Shown here one piece after another: positions 43,660-53,813 of a stretch of 64,000 nt of DNA. Each line of letters begins with the position of its first letter. Position 1 is the first letter of the stretch. Both the position numbers and the translations under genes were made by a program. The stretch comes from Myxococcota bacterium (GTDB taxonomy: Bacteria; Myxococcota_A; Polyangia; Polyangiales; Polyangiaceae), in assembly GCA_963169915.1 (NCBI GenBank), contig CAUJEM010000035.1, positions 1-64,000 on the forward strand, read 5' to 3'. The notes under the pieces were generated by a model. That model ran no database searches. It had not been told where the DNA came from and was given only the letters and a program-made list of their open reading frames with translations.

Positions 43660-44303
43660 TCGAAATCAGAGACGCGCCACGCGCCCCCCTCCCGTCGTAG
43701 CTTGACCCAGTGCCCGCCTCCGAGCTGGACGGTGGCGTCGTCCCCCTCGACGCGGACGTCGAGCGCCTGCGGCGACGCCAGCGCCTCCACCAAGCTCGTC
43801 AGCTCCCGCTCGAGCGCCCGCCGAGCCTCGACCGACAGCAGCCCGTACAGCGCCGCGAAGCTCCGCTGCTCCAGCGCCGCTCGGAGCTCGGCCAGCGCCG
43901 CCGGCACCGTCCCGGCGCTGCTCGGGAGCACCCCGGCCGCGTCGATGCGGTAGCGTCCCTGCTCGAAGGAGAGCGTCGCCTCGCGCCCCTCCTCGAGCGC
44001 CACGCTGACCGTCACGCGCGGCTCGGCGCCCTGCGCCCCGAAGCGCGCCCCCAGCTCTCCGAGCTCCCTGCGCTGCTCTCGGAGCAGCCGCCGCGCGGCC
44101 CCCTCGCCCAGCTCGACGCGCGCTCCTTCGCTCATGAGCTCGGTGAGCGCCCCCTCGTCGCCCGCGGCCACAGCGCGCTCGAGCTCCGCGGCCGTCGCGC
44201 TCGGGTCCGGGAGGCCGGGCTGGGCGCAGCCGAGGGCGCTCGCGGGCACGGCGGCCAGCGCCAGGCGACGCCCTGCGCGCAGGAGTCCAGCGGCGTGCCT
44301 CAT
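43656..44303 (-). CDS. Lipoprotein, first gene of the DUF4159/vWA operon
   Basis: A 215-residue lipoprotein (signal ending SALGC). A GTG at 44315 in frame would add four residues. The mature part is helical and charged in the first half (ELERAVAAGDEGALTELM) and contains two repeats of a SnoaL/NTF2-flavoured pattern (VEARRALERELTSLVEAL, WVKLRREGGAWRVSDFE). Its end, WRVSDFE, is a frequent terminus of NTF2-like proteins. It probably works with the DUF4159 and vWA proteins, with which it shares stop-start overlaps. Confidence 0.72.
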   Translation of the reverse strand: MRHAAGLLRAGRRLALAAVPASALGCAQPGLPDPSATAAELERAVAAGDEGALTELMSEGARVELGEGAARRLLREQRRELGELGARFGAQGAEPRVTVSVALEEGREATLSFEQGRYRIDAAGVLPSSAGTVPAALAELRAALEQRSFAALYGLLSVEARRALERELTSLVEALASPQALDVRVEGDDATVQLGGGHWVKLRREGGAWRVSDFE

Positions 44304-44354
44304 GCGCCCCGACACCTAGCGAATACCCAGCGCCTTGGCTACCTTTGGAGCTCG

Positions 44355-44885
44355 ATGTCCGTCCGTTCCCCCGTGTCCCTCGGCCGCTCCCTCAGCACGC
44401 TGCGCTTGGTCGGCCTCGCCCTCGCGCTCCCCCTCGGCGGCTGCAGCGGCGGCACCGTCCGCTCGGTGGAGCAAGCTCGTCCCCTGCAAGAGCGGCGGGC
44501 GCTCGCGGTCATCGCGGACGCCATCCGCGACGCCGGGCTCGAGCCGGTGGCGGGCCGGCAGGTGTCGCTGGGTGACGACGTCAGCGTCAAGCTCGACGTG
44601 GGCGTCCACGGCAAGCGCTACGGCGTCGCGTACCTCACCGGCGCCGATCGCCAAGCCTTGGGCGCCAGCTTCCCGCTGCTGAAGGCCGGCTCCACGGAGC
44701 TGCAGGTCAGCCGCGGCGCCGGGGAGGACGAGCAGGCGCGGGTGCTGCTGCTCCAAGACACCAACTATCTCTTCGACGACATGAACGACGACGAGAACGA
44801 GCAGCGCACCCTCACCGCGGAGCTGCGCCTGACGCGAGACGTCACGGATTTCCTGGTCAGGGCTCGTAGCGCGCGCTGGCCATGA
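44355..44885 (+). CDS. Hypothetical lipoprotein
   Basis: A 176-residue lipoprotein (signal ending LPLGGC). It has a mixed alpha/beta domain: ALAVIADAIRDAGLEPVAGRQV, VSVKLDVGVHGKRYGVAYLT, VLLLQDTNYLFDDMNDDENE and LTAELRLTRDVTDFLVRAR. No family is recognised. The tail of the gene overlaps the start of the 65-codon membrane protein gene (ATGA), and it is divergent from the DUF4159 operon across a 51-bp gap, so both promoters must be very close. Confidence 0.65.
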   Translation: MSVRSPVSLGRSLSTLRLVGLALALPLGGCSGGTVRSVEQARPLQERRALAVIADAIRDAGLEPVAGRQVSLGDDVSVKLDVGVHGKRYGVAYLTGADRQALGASFPLLKAGSTELQVSRGAGEDEQARVLLLQDTNYLFDDMNDDENEQRTLTAELRLTRDVTDFLVRARSARWP

Positions 44886-45079
44886 GCGTGCGGGCTACCC
44901 CCACGTGGGCGCTGCGCGTCTTCGTCACGACGGGGCTCATCGGCATCGCCCTCGCGGTCGCGGACCCCGGGATGCTGGCCCCCGCCCTGACCGTTGGCTC
45001 GCTGGGCGCCGTCATCTACTTCCTACACCGACTCGGCCGGAGCGGTCCGGATGCTCCCTGGAAGCCCGGCGCCCCCTGA
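44882..45079 (+). CDS. Small two-helix membrane protein
   Basis: A 65-residue protein consisting of two hydrophobic helices (ALRVFVTTGLIGIALAVA and LTVGSLGAVIYFLHRL) and a short Pro-rich tail. The ATG overlaps the preceding lipoprotein stop by 4 bp, which is good evidence that it is translated. It probably forms a pair with that lipoprotein. Function unknown. Confidence 0.6.
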   Translation: MSVRATPTWALRVFVTTGLIGIALAVADPGMLAPALTVGSLGAVIYFLHRLGRSGPDAPWKPGAP

Positions 45080-45082
45080 AGC

Positions 45083-45952
45083 TCAGGTCTCTTGGCGAAT
45101 GAGGCCGATCACGACCTCCGCGCCCAGCGCTGGGGCACGAACCGCCGCCACGCCGTGGGGACGCTCGGCGATCTGGACGGGCCCCTTCCAGACCGCCTCC
45201 CCCTGGATCAGCCTCGTGAGCCCGAGCGCCTGGATGGCGCTCAAGCTCACGTCCGGCGTGGTGCGAGCACCATAGGCCTCGTCACCGACCACGACGAACG
45301 CATAGAGGAGCGGGACGTTGTGGCCTGGCCCCTTCGCCTCGGTCTCGGTCCTCGCGTCCCCTCGCGCGACCGTCTCGAGGCGGTACGCATAGAACGACCA
45401 CGACCAGCCTGCCACGAGCACGCCGCGCGGAGCGCCCCCCACCTTGACGGCGGAGGTGGTGACGTACTGGGCCTCCGCGCGCCCCTTGACCCACTCCGCC
45501 CCCGGGAGCGTACCGCTGGCCACCAGGTAGTCCCGGCTGGGGGCCTGCCGGAGCGGCGGGAGGGCGGCGTACAGGTCTCTGCCCGCGAGCTGCTCCACCT
45601 CGAGATCACTCCGTAGAATCTGCCCCTCGGGCGTCGCGAGCGCGAAGAACGTGGCCTTGGCGCCGTTCAGCTCCGGGACGCCGCTGCGCACCCGCGCGAG
45701 CGCGCCCTTGATGCGCTCGAGATCCTTGCTGACGTCCTCACCCTCGGCGTACAGGCTAGCGAGCTGGGCGGCGCCCTTGGGCAGCCCCACCGCCAGCTCC
45801 CGCGCGTCCGCCTCGGTCGCCTGGCGCAGCGCCAGCACCTCTGCGGCCGCGGCCTCCGTGCTCTTCTCGGTCTTGTCCACACAGCCCGCCAGCGTCGCCG
45901 CCAGGACGAGCCCCCCCAGGGCCCACGCTCGAGCGTCTCGCTGCCGCCACAT
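45083..45952 (-). CDS. Cache-like lipoprotein
   Basis: A 289-residue lipoprotein (signal ending ATLAGC; ATG at 45952 preferred over GTG at 45961). A helix (EAAAAEVLALRQATEADARELAVGL) is followed by a domain in which FFALATPEGQILRSDLEVEQLAGRDLYAALPPLRQAP and then GPVQIAERPHGVAAVRAPALGAEVVIGL resemble the extracellular Cache/PAS fold of sensor proteins. There is no kinase, HAMP or signalling domain, so it would be a free-standing ligand-binding lipoprotein. It is divergent from the EAL-domain gene over ~100 bp, which could hint at a joint signalling role. Confidence 0.68.
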   Translation of the reverse strand: MWRQRDARAWALGGLVLAATLAGCVDKTEKSTEAAAAEVLALRQATEADARELAVGLPKGAAQLASLYAEGEDVSKDLERIKGALARVRSGVPELNGAKATFFALATPEGQILRSDLEVEQLAGRDLYAALPPLRQAPSRDYLVASGTLPGAEWVKGRAEAQYVTTSAVKVGGAPRGVLVAGWSWSFYAYRLETVARGDARTETEAKGPGHNVPLLYAFVVVGDEAYGARTTPDVSLSAIQALGLTRLIQGEAVWKGPVQIAERPHGVAAVRAPALGAEVVIGLIRQET

Positions 45953-46058
45953 GGGCCGCACTCTAGCTCAAATTCGCGGGGCAGGGCGGCACTCCGTGAA
46001 GGTGACGGGCCGTGAGCCGTGCTACTCTTCGCGGATCGCCCGCTCGTCCGCTCGGCCC

Positions 46059-46892
46059 ATGCCCTCCCTCCTTCCCCCCGCCTCCAACCGGCTGTCGTCG
46101 GCGAGCTCCAGCGCCGCCTGGGGTGGCCCACGAGACTCCCTCGTGGCCATGCAGCAGGTGGTCAGCGCGGAGGACTTGAGCGTCGTGTTCCAGCCCATCG
46201 TCTCGCTGGAAGACGGCGGGGTGTTCGCCTACGAGGCGCTCGTGCGCTGTCGACTCCCGCGGCTCGCCGGCAACCCGGCGCTGCTCGTGGAGGAGGCCGC
46301 GAACCTGCGCTGCGTGGGGCGGCTCGGGCGCATGATCCGCGAGATCGCCATCCCGCTCTGCTCAGGGATCCCGGTGTTCCTCAACGTCCACCCCCAAGAG
46401 CTCATCGAGGGCTGGCTCGTGCGCCCGGACGATCCCATCTTCGCCCATGACCACGACGTCTACATCGAGATCACGGAGTCCGTCCCCCTGACGCACCATC
46501 AGCTCTGCGCCACGGTCTTGAACGAGGTGCGCTCCCGCGCCGGAGCTCACCTCGTCGTGGATGATCTGGGCGCGGGCTACTCGAACCTCAAGCGCATCTT
46601 GGACCTCGAGCCCGCCATCGTGAAGCTCGACCGGGAGCTGGTCACCGGCATCGACCGCAACCCACGCCAGCGGCAGCTCATGAGCAGCCTCGTGCGCTTG
46701 TGCGACGAGCTGCACGCTCGGGTCGTCGTGGAGGGCGTGGAGACGCTCGCGGAGCTCACCGCGGTGCAGGACACCGGCGCCCAGTTCGGGCAAGGGTTTC
46801 TCATGGCGCGTCCGGGCTTCCCGCTGCCGCTCCCCAGCTGGCCTCCCCTGGAGGACGCGCCAGCGGAGCCCCAGACGCTGCGCGGCGCCTGA
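46059..46892 (+). CDS. EAL-domain c-di-GMP phosphodiesterase
   Basis: A 277-residue cytoplasmic protein. After ~30 Ser/Pro-rich residues, an EAL domain runs to the end: FAYEALVRC has the EAL motif with the metal-binding Glu, VFLNVHPQEL the Asn, YIEITESV the second Glu, LVVDDLGAGYSNL the paired Asp, IVKLDRELV the Lys, VVVEGVET the last Glu and FGQGFLMARP the closing Gln-Gly. All residues needed for hydrolysis of cyclic di-GMP to pGpG are present, and there is no GGDEF or sensor domain. It starts at the ATG at 46059; longer in-frame starts run into the divergent gene. Confidence 0.9.
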   Translation: MPSLLPPASNRLSSASSSAAWGGPRDSLVAMQQVVSAEDLSVVFQPIVSLEDGGVFAYEALVRCRLPRLAGNPALLVEEAANLRCVGRLGRMIREIAIPLCSGIPVFLNVHPQELIEGWLVRPDDPIFAHDHDVYIEITESVPLTHHQLCATVLNEVRSRAGAHLVVDDLGAGYSNLKRILDLEPAIVKLDRELVTGIDRNPRQRQLMSSLVRLCDELHARVVVEGVETLAELTAVQDTGAQFGQGFLMARPGFPLPLPSWPPLEDAPAEPQTLRGA

Positions 46893-46939
46893 GCCCGAGG
46901 GCCCCACGGGCCGGCGCCTCGAGCTCGACCGCGACGCGC

Positions 46940-47548
46940 TCAGCGCGCGGCCGCGAGCACCGCCTCGACGTGGCCGTCGACCTTGACCCCGCGCCAGCTC
47001 CGCAGGATGCGGCCATCGGCACCCACGAGGAAGGTGCTCCGCTCGATGCCCATGCCGCGGCGCCCGTACCGGACCTTCTCCACCCAGACCTCGTAGGCCT
47101 CCGCCAGGCGGCGGTCCGGATCGCTGAGGAGGGTGAAGGTCAGCCCGTATTTCTCCGCGAAGCGCGCGTGGCTCGCCACGGAGTCCGGGCTCACCCCAAG
47201 GACGCGCAGCCCGAGCGTCAGCAGCTCCGCCGTGGCGTCCCGAAAGCCGCAGGCCTCCTTCGTGCAGCCTGGGGTGTCGTCCTTCGGATAGAAGTAGAGG
47301 ACGTAGGGCTTACCCCGGAGCGTCGCCGAATCCAGGAGCTCGCCGTGCTGGTCGTGGAGCTGGAAGGCCGGGGCGAGCGGCCTCGCGGCCACGCGCGGCT
47401 TCGGCGCGCTCGCCGTCGCAGACTGTCCGGCGCGCGGCTTCGGCGCGCTCGCCTTTGCAGACTGTCCGGCGCGCGGCTTCGGCGCGCTCGCCGTCGCAGA
47501 TTGTCCGGCGCGCGGCTTCGGCGCGCGCTCTGATCGCTGGCTTGCCAT
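46940..47548 (-). CDS. bcp: Bcp-type peroxiredoxin with repeat N-terminus
   Basis: A 202-residue thiol peroxidase. The core (from ~residue 50) has YVLYFYPKDDTPGCTKEACGFRD with peroxidatic Cys95 and resolving Cys100, the C-x4-C arrangement of atypical 2-Cys Bcp/PrxQ. RYGRRGMGIERSTFLVGADGRI closes the fold. The N-terminal ~50 residues are three copies of APKPRAGQSATAS, a basic, probably disordered extension that normal Bcp lacks. The ATG at 47548 has AAGGA eight bases upstream; one at 47557 is also possible. It removes peroxides in the cytoplasm; the basic tail might bind nucleic acid or be a trace of repeat expansion. Confidence 0.9.
   Translation of the reverse strand: MASQRSERAPKPRAGQSATASAPKPRAGQSAKASAPKPRAGQSATASAPKPRVAARPLAPAFQLHDQHGELLDSATLRGKPYVLYFYPKDDTPGCTKEACGFRDATAELLTLGLRVLGVSPDSVASHARFAEKYGLTFTLLSDPDRRLAEAYEVWVEKVRYGRRGMGIERSTFLVGADGRILRSWRGVKVDGHVEAVLAAAR
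47392..47527 (-). repeat. 39-bp coding tandem repeat in bcp
   Basis: Three full and one partial copy of a 39-bp unit lie in the 5' part of the peroxiredoxin gene, encoding 13 residues of the form APKPRAGQSATAS. The units differ at two or three bases only, so the expansion is recent. Confidence 0.85.
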
Positions 47549-47693
47549 CTTGCTCATCCTTGACCCACGCCCCAGCGGCGCGGTCGAGGCAGCGTAGCGC
47601 ACCCGAGGCGTCGAGCCTCGCTCGGATGCACCCGAGCACGTCTGGGGCCATTCCCACCCCCGCTCCCCGGCCGCCTCGGAGCGCCACCAGCCG

Positions 47694-48668
47694 CTACTTG
47701 AGCAGGACCGTGCGCAGGCTCACCATCCGTAGGTTCTGGCTGCCCTGAGGGGCGGCCCAGAGGCTCACCGTGAGCCGGTCCCCGGGCTGCCCTTGGGGCG
47801 CGGGCACGACCACTTCATAGCGCTGTCCGTCCGTGGTGACGCTGGGCTTGGGCCCCACGTAGCCCGCGGGGACGTGCAGCCGCGCCGGTGCGGGGATGGA
47901 GTAGCTGCCCGTGCGGTTGAGCTGCGCCGCAGTGGCGGGCATGGCGCGCTCGAGCTTTCCGACGCCGACGGCGCCGAAGCGGAGCGGCGGCCGCACGACC
48001 CCGGCGATCCGTAAGGGCTCACCGGCGCGCACCGCGCGTGGCAGGCCGTCGTGGTCTCCCAGGTCATCCACGAACTCCTGCACCAGGCAGGGTTGGCTCA
48101 CTCCCTGGGGCTGCGCCAGCGCGAGCCCCAGGTGGGTGTGCTCTGCGGCGAGGATGTTCTGGCGGTGCCCGTCGTTGGGCGGCACCTCGTCCATGAACGC
48201 TCGCTCCAGCCGCTCCAGCGCCTCCGCGGAGAACGTCGGCTCCAGATCGAGCGGGCGCTCTTGTCCATCGGAGAAGCAGGCGGCGTTCTCTCTGACGAAG
48301 TCCTCGCCGCCGGCCTCGGTGTAGCGCTGCTCCGGGACGCTGCCGTCGCGGCCCCAGTGCGCCGTGAACCCACCCTGCGCGAGATCGTCCACGTGTCGCT
48401 GCGCGGCCGCCGCCGCCGTCGTGTCCCAGGCCACCGGCCGTAGCCCGTGGGCCTCCCGGTCTCGGTTGACCAGCGCCAAGACGTACGCCTCCGCGGCTCG
48501 TCGCCCCAAGGGCCCGGTCGGCGCGGCGGGCGCCGCTGTCTCTACGGGCGCGCGCGAATGGCGCTCTGGCCACCCGGCGCCCCCCGGCGTGCAGCCCACC
48601 ACCCAGAGCCAGCCCCCGAGCACCCAGCGGACACGAACGTCATCACCCAGTCGCACGCCCGCTCGCAT
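47694..48668 (-). CDS. CAP/SCP-domain lipoprotein
   Basis: A 324-residue lipoprotein (signal ending LWVVGC). Residues ~60-200 are a CAP (CRISP/antigen 5/PR-1, YkwD) domain: ALVNRDREAHGLRPVAWD, DLAQGGFTAHWGRDG with the first His, AGGEDFVRENAAC with the Glu, and PPNDGHRQNILAAEHTHLGLA with the second His. The C-terminal ~110 residues are a separate beta-rich domain. CAP proteins can bind metals or lipids or act as proteases. The ATG at 48668 is 214 bp from the divergent gene at 48883. Confidence 0.85.
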   Translation of the reverse strand: MRAGVRLGDDVRVRWVLGGWLWVVGCTPGGAGWPERHSRAPVETAAPAAPTGPLGRRAAEAYVLALVNRDREAHGLRPVAWDTTAAAAAQRHVDDLAQGGFTAHWGRDGSVPEQRYTEAGGEDFVRENAACFSDGQERPLDLEPTFSAEALERLERAFMDEVPPNDGHRQNILAAEHTHLGLALAQPQGVSQPCLVQEFVDDLGDHDGLPRAVRAGEPLRIAGVVRPPLRFGAVGVGKLERAMPATAAQLNRTGSYSIPAPARLHVPAGYVGPKPSVTTDGQRYEVVVPAPQGQPGDRLTVSLWAAPQGSQNLRMVSLRTVLLK

Positions 48669-48882
48669 ACCACGTCCGGAGGCCCCCTCGCCAAGGCTGG
48701 GCAGCCCTGCGCTCGGCGCGCCGCACGCCCTCCGCCGGAGGCGTGGGCTCCTCTCCGCGCCGAGCGGGTCCGGCGCCGTCCAGCCAGGAAAACTCTCCTC
48801 GACGGACCCGGAAAGCCGCCCGCCCCGGTTGCCCTCCCCCGAGCGGCGACTTAGGCTCCGGCTCACTCTTTTTCGAGGTGAC

Positions 48883-49371
48883 ATGCTAGATCTTCCCGAC
48901 GCCGGTCTCTACCGCACTACTCAAGCTTTCCCTGGTCATGAGTCCGAATTCCCCGCGGGGATCTTGGTCTACGTGGGTGAGCGCAACAACGGCGGCCAAA
49001 AGTTCGTGGTGCGGCCTGGGCAGAACCGCAACAACCGCTGGTACTGGGGAGAGCCCACCACCCCCCTGCGCTCACCCTCCTGGGGCAAGACGCTCAAGCA
49101 GCTCCCCTCGGAGGGCTTCTACAGCCTGCCGGAGACCCTCGAGTTCGAGGGCGGCGGGAAATGGCTGAAGAACGCGATCGTGCAGCTCGGGTACAACGAG
49201 GAGGGGCAAGGCATCATCTTCGTCGCGGAGCAGCGGGAGGCCTCCTCCGAGAACGCGCTGTTCTTCAGTGACCGCGGCATGATCGTGAACGACGAGCTGC
49301 TCGCGCGGCTCACCTGGGCTCCCATCTTGCCGGTGCGGACGGAGTCTTCCGCGCCGCGGCTCGACGCCTGA
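48883..49371 (+). CDS. Conserved-looking protein of unknown function
   Basis: A 162-residue soluble protein without signal peptide, preceded by GAGGTG. The sequence is well ordered and aromatic: LYRTTQAFPGHESEFPAGIL, FVVRPGQNRNNRWYWGEPTTP, YSLPETLEFEGGGKWLKNAI and LGYNEEGQGIIFVAEQREA. It suggests a small beta barrel or sandwich. I know no family for it. It ends just ahead of a strong hairpin shared with sdhB. Confidence 0.7.
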   Translation: MLDLPDAGLYRTTQAFPGHESEFPAGILVYVGERNNGGQKFVVRPGQNRNNRWYWGEPTTPLRSPSWGKTLKQLPSEGFYSLPETLEFEGGGKWLKNAIVQLGYNEEGQGIIFVAEQREASSENALFFSDRGMIVNDELLARLTWAPILPVRTESSAPRLDA

Positions 49372-49390
49372 GGCGAGCGCTCCCCCGCTC

Positions 49391-49428
49391 TCCCCCTCCT
49401 CGGGCGCGTCGACGGCCAAGGAGGGGGA
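49391..49428. terminator. Bidirectional terminator between 48883 gene and sdhB
   Basis: TCCCCCTCCT (49391-49400) is exactly complementary to AGGAGGGGGA (49419-49428), a 10-bp stem extended by two further pairs after a mismatch. It lies in the 65-bp gap between the two convergent genes, a natural place for a terminator acting both ways. Confidence 0.6.
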
Positions 49429-49436
49429 ACGGGCGG

Positions 49437-50216
49437 TTAGCCGTCGTCGTTGTCCCGCTCGACCGGCTGGGTGGCCATGGCCTTGAGGTAGTCGCGGTTC
49501 ATTCGCGCGATGAAGGCCACGCTGATGCCCTTCGGGCAAGCGTGCTCGCACTCCCCGTGGTTGGTGCAGTGGCCGAAGCCCTCTCGGTCCATCTGCGAGA
49601 CCATGTTGCGCGTCCGCGCCATGCGCTCCGGCTGGCCCTGGGGGAGTAAGCCCAGGTGACCGAGCTTGGCAGCCGTGAACAAGCTGGCGGAGGCGTTGGG
49701 GCACGCCGCCACGCAGGCCCCGCAGCCGATGCACGCCGCGGCGTCCATCGACTCGTCCGCGTCGGTCTTGGGTACCAAGATCTCGTTGGCGTCTCGCGGC
49801 GCGCCCGTGCGCACCGAGATGTAGCCGCCCGCCTGGATGATCCGATCGAAGGACGAGCGGTCGACGATGAGATCCCTCAGCACAGGGAACGCCGCGGCGC
49901 GCCAGGGCTCGATGGTCAGCTCGTCCCCGTCCTTGAAGCTCCGCATGTGAAGCTGGCAGGTGGTCGTCTGCTGGCGCGGGCCGTGCGCCTGCCCGTTGAT
50001 CATCAGGCTGCACGCGCCGCAGATGCCCTCTCGGCAGTCGTGATCGAAGGCGATGGGGTCCTCGCCCCGCTCGATGAGCTGCTCGTTGACCACGTCGAGC
50101 ATCTCCAAAAAGCTCATGTGGTCGCTGATACCCTTCGCCTCATAGCGGACGAATTGCCCCGGGGCGTTGGCGCTCTTCTGCCGCCAGACGTTGAGCACGA
50201 GGTTCATGTTGGCCAT
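49437..50216 (-). CDS. sdhB: Succinate dehydrogenase/fumarate reductase iron-sulfur subunit
   Basis: A 259-residue electron-transfer subunit. [16 protein letters not shown] with a later Cys binds the 2Fe-2S cluster, [14 protein letters not shown] starts the 4Fe-4S site, and [15 protein letters not shown] completes the 3Fe-4S and 4Fe-4S sites. The ATG at 50216 has AGGAAG upstream; the reading frame extends five codons further, overlapping the sdhA end. It is the third gene of sdhCAB and passes electrons from FAD to the quinone site in SdhC. Confidence 0.95.
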   Translation of the reverse strand: MANMNLVLNVWRQKSANAPGQFVRYEAKGISDHMSFLEMLDVVNEQLIERGEDPIAFDHDCREGICGACSLMINGQAHGPRQQTTTCQLHMRSFKDGDELTIEPWRAAAFPVLRDLIVDRSSFDRIIQAGGYISVRTGAPRDANEILVPKTDADESMDAAACIGCGACVAACPNASASLFTAAKLGHLGLLPQGQPERMARTRNMVSQMDREGFGHCTNHGECEHACPKGISVAFIARMNRDYLKAMATQPVERDNDDG

Positions 50217-50227
50217 CGACTTCTTCC

Positions 50228-52156
<1,929 letters not shown>

Positions 52157-52165
52157 GGCGTTTCC

Positions 52166-52834
52166 TTACTTGATGAGGCCCGCCTGGACGGCGATGACGA
52201 TGGTGAGGTTGCCCAGCACGATGAGCCCGGCGATGCCCTGCGCCGCGTGACGGCGCAGCACGTTGTAACGGGGGTGGCTCAAGCCAAAGGTCTGCAGCGC
52301 GCTCCAAGCGCCGTGAAAGAGGTGCAGACCGAGCGCCAGCTGCGCGAGGACGTACAGCGCCGCGACCCACGGCACCGAGAAGCCGTGGATGACGTTGGCG
52401 TACACGTCGTTGTGGTCGTGCGTGTAGCTGGAGCTCATGGCGACGCCCGGGATGGTGAAGTGGGCGAGGTGGTAGAGCAGAAACAGCATGATGAGCGGGC
52501 CACTCAGCCTCATGGTGAGCGCCGCGTAGGTGGTCGCGGGGTTCTTCTTCACCCGGTACGGCTGCCCCCGAGCTGCGACGGAGCGGCCCACGAGGGAGAA
52601 GGCAGCCCAGACGTGGAGCAGCAGCGCCGCCGCGAGGGTGAGGCGCGCACCCCAGAGCAGGGGGCCGAGCGCCTTCAGCCCCTGGGCGTACGCGTTCAGC
52701 TTCTCCGGTCCCAGAAAGACCTGGAGGTTACCGAGCATGTGGCCCACGAGAAACCCAAACCAGACGAGGCCGGTGAGCGCCATCACCGCCTTCTTGCCGA
52801 CCGTGGTGTCGAGCAGCGTCAGTGCCTTCTGCAT
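52166..52834 (-). CDS. sdhC: Succinate dehydrogenase cytochrome b558 subunit
   Basis: A 222-residue membrane anchor with five hydrophobic helices and His residues in them (GHMLGNLQVFLGP, LLLHVWAAFSLVGR, LLYHLAHFTI, LGLHLFHGAWSALQTFG), as in the single-subunit di-haem cytochrome b558 of type B complexes. No sdhD gene is needed with this type. It anchors SdhAB at the inner membrane and reduces quinone, menaquinone in most relatives. It is the first gene of the operon; its promoter must lie in the ~200-bp gap before sodB's end. Confidence 0.93.
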   Translation of the reverse strand: MQKALTLLDTTVGKKAVMALTGLVWFGFLVGHMLGNLQVFLGPEKLNAYAQGLKALGPLLWGARLTLAAALLLHVWAAFSLVGRSVAARGQPYRVKKNPATTYAALTMRLSGPLIMLFLLYHLAHFTIPGVAMSSSYTHDHNDVYANVIHGFSVPWVAALYVLAQLALGLHLFHGAWSALQTFGLSHPRYNVLRRHAAQGIAGLIVLGNLTIVIAVQAGLIK

Positions 52835-53040
52835 CTTCGGATCCTTGGGGTCACCGCGCCGCCGACAGGGGCGACGCGGTTGGTGGCCAGGCTGTGTAGC
52901 CTAGTCGGGGTGGCTTTCGCCAGTCCGTTGGGCGTCGTGCCGGGCGGTCGACGGCCGCTGCCTTCGCCCAGAGCTCGCGACGGTGGGGCCGCACCGTCGC
53001 GAGCGCCGTCGATGTGGGAGCGCGGCCCCCGGGGAGCGCG

Positions 53041-53622
53041 CTAGGCCTTCAGCCGCTGCGCCACCGCGTCCCAGTTGACCAGCTTGTCGCAGAACGCCTC
53101 CAAGAAGGCCTTCCGCGCGTTGCGGTGGTCGAGGTAGTAGGCGTGCTCCCAGACGTCCGCGGTGAGCAGGGCCTTGTCCGCCGTGGTGAGCGGGGTCTCC
53201 GCGTTGGGCGTGTCGATGATCTTGGCCTTGCCCTCGGAGAGCACCAACCACACGTAGCCCGAGCCAAAGCGCCCGAGACCACCGTTGATGAAGGCCTCTC
53301 GGAATTTGTCGATGCCGCCAAAATCACGCGTCAGCAGGTCCGCCACGTCACCCGAGGGCGCGCCGCCTCCTGCCGGCTTCATGCCGTCCCAAAAAAACGT
53401 GTGATTCCAGACCTGCGCGGCGTTGTTGAACACCTTGCCGGAGCTAGTCTTGATGACCTCTTCCAGGGACCTCTCGGCCTCGGGCTTCCCCTCGAGCAGC
53501 CCCTTGAGGGCCGTCATGTAGCCCTTGTGGTGCTTCTCATAGTGAAACTCCAGCGTCTCCGCGCTCATCACCGGGGCCAGGGCGTCCTTCCCGTACGGGA
53601 GCGGGGCAACTTCAAACTTCAT
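53041..53622 (-). CDS. sodB: Superoxide dismutase (Fe type)
   Basis: A 193-residue SOD. Metal ligands are His in LEFHYEKHHKGY, His in VWNHTFFWDGM, and Asp and His in DVWEHAYYLDHRNAR. The NNAAQVWNHTFFW context, with Gln in the second sphere, is the pattern of iron enzymes, but cambialistic use is possible. GSGYVWLVL has Tyr where Trp is usual. AGGAGA precedes the ATG. It is the gene upstream of sdhCAB on the same strand, 206 bp away, useful next to a respiratory superoxide source. Confidence 0.95.
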   Translation of the reverse strand: MKFEVAPLPYGKDALAPVMSAETLEFHYEKHHKGYMTALKGLLEGKPEAERSLEEVIKTSSGKVFNNAAQVWNHTFFWDGMKPAGGGAPSGDVADLLTRDFGGIDKFREAFINGGLGRFGSGYVWLVLSEGKAKIIDTPNAETPLTTADKALLTADVWEHAYYLDHRNARKAFLEAFCDKLVNWDAVAQRLKA

Positions 53623-53695
53623 GGGCTGATCTCCTGATTGTAGGCGCGGTGCTCGCGTCTGCTTCGGGGTAAGCCTTCGGCCCGGGCTGCGCCCT

Positions 53696-53721
53696 TGTCA
53701 AGGTCCACTACCCTTTGGTAG
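53696..53721 (-). promoter_or_regulatory. -35 element and palindrome upstream of sodB
   Basis: TTGACA (53701-53696) lies about 75 bp before the sodB ATG, and a perfect palindrome CTACC-CTTT-GGTAG (53708-53721) sits directly upstream of it. No good -10 was seen at the right spacing (GAAGGC at 17 bp), so an activator-dependent promoter is possible. The palindrome could equally serve the divergent lipoprotein gene at 53814. Confidence 0.35.
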
Positions 53722-53813
53722 CTTCAGTGGAGCGCTGATCGCATCGAAGGCGCTTGCGCGCCCCTGGCAAGCCCGCCAGAGGCTCTTCCCAAGCCTAGCC
53801 GTGGAGTGCAGGT

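Noticed and set aside
47392-47527. Non-coding tandem repeat.
   Set aside because: The unit is 39 bp, a multiple of three, in frame with the peroxiredoxin start codons at 47548 and 47557.
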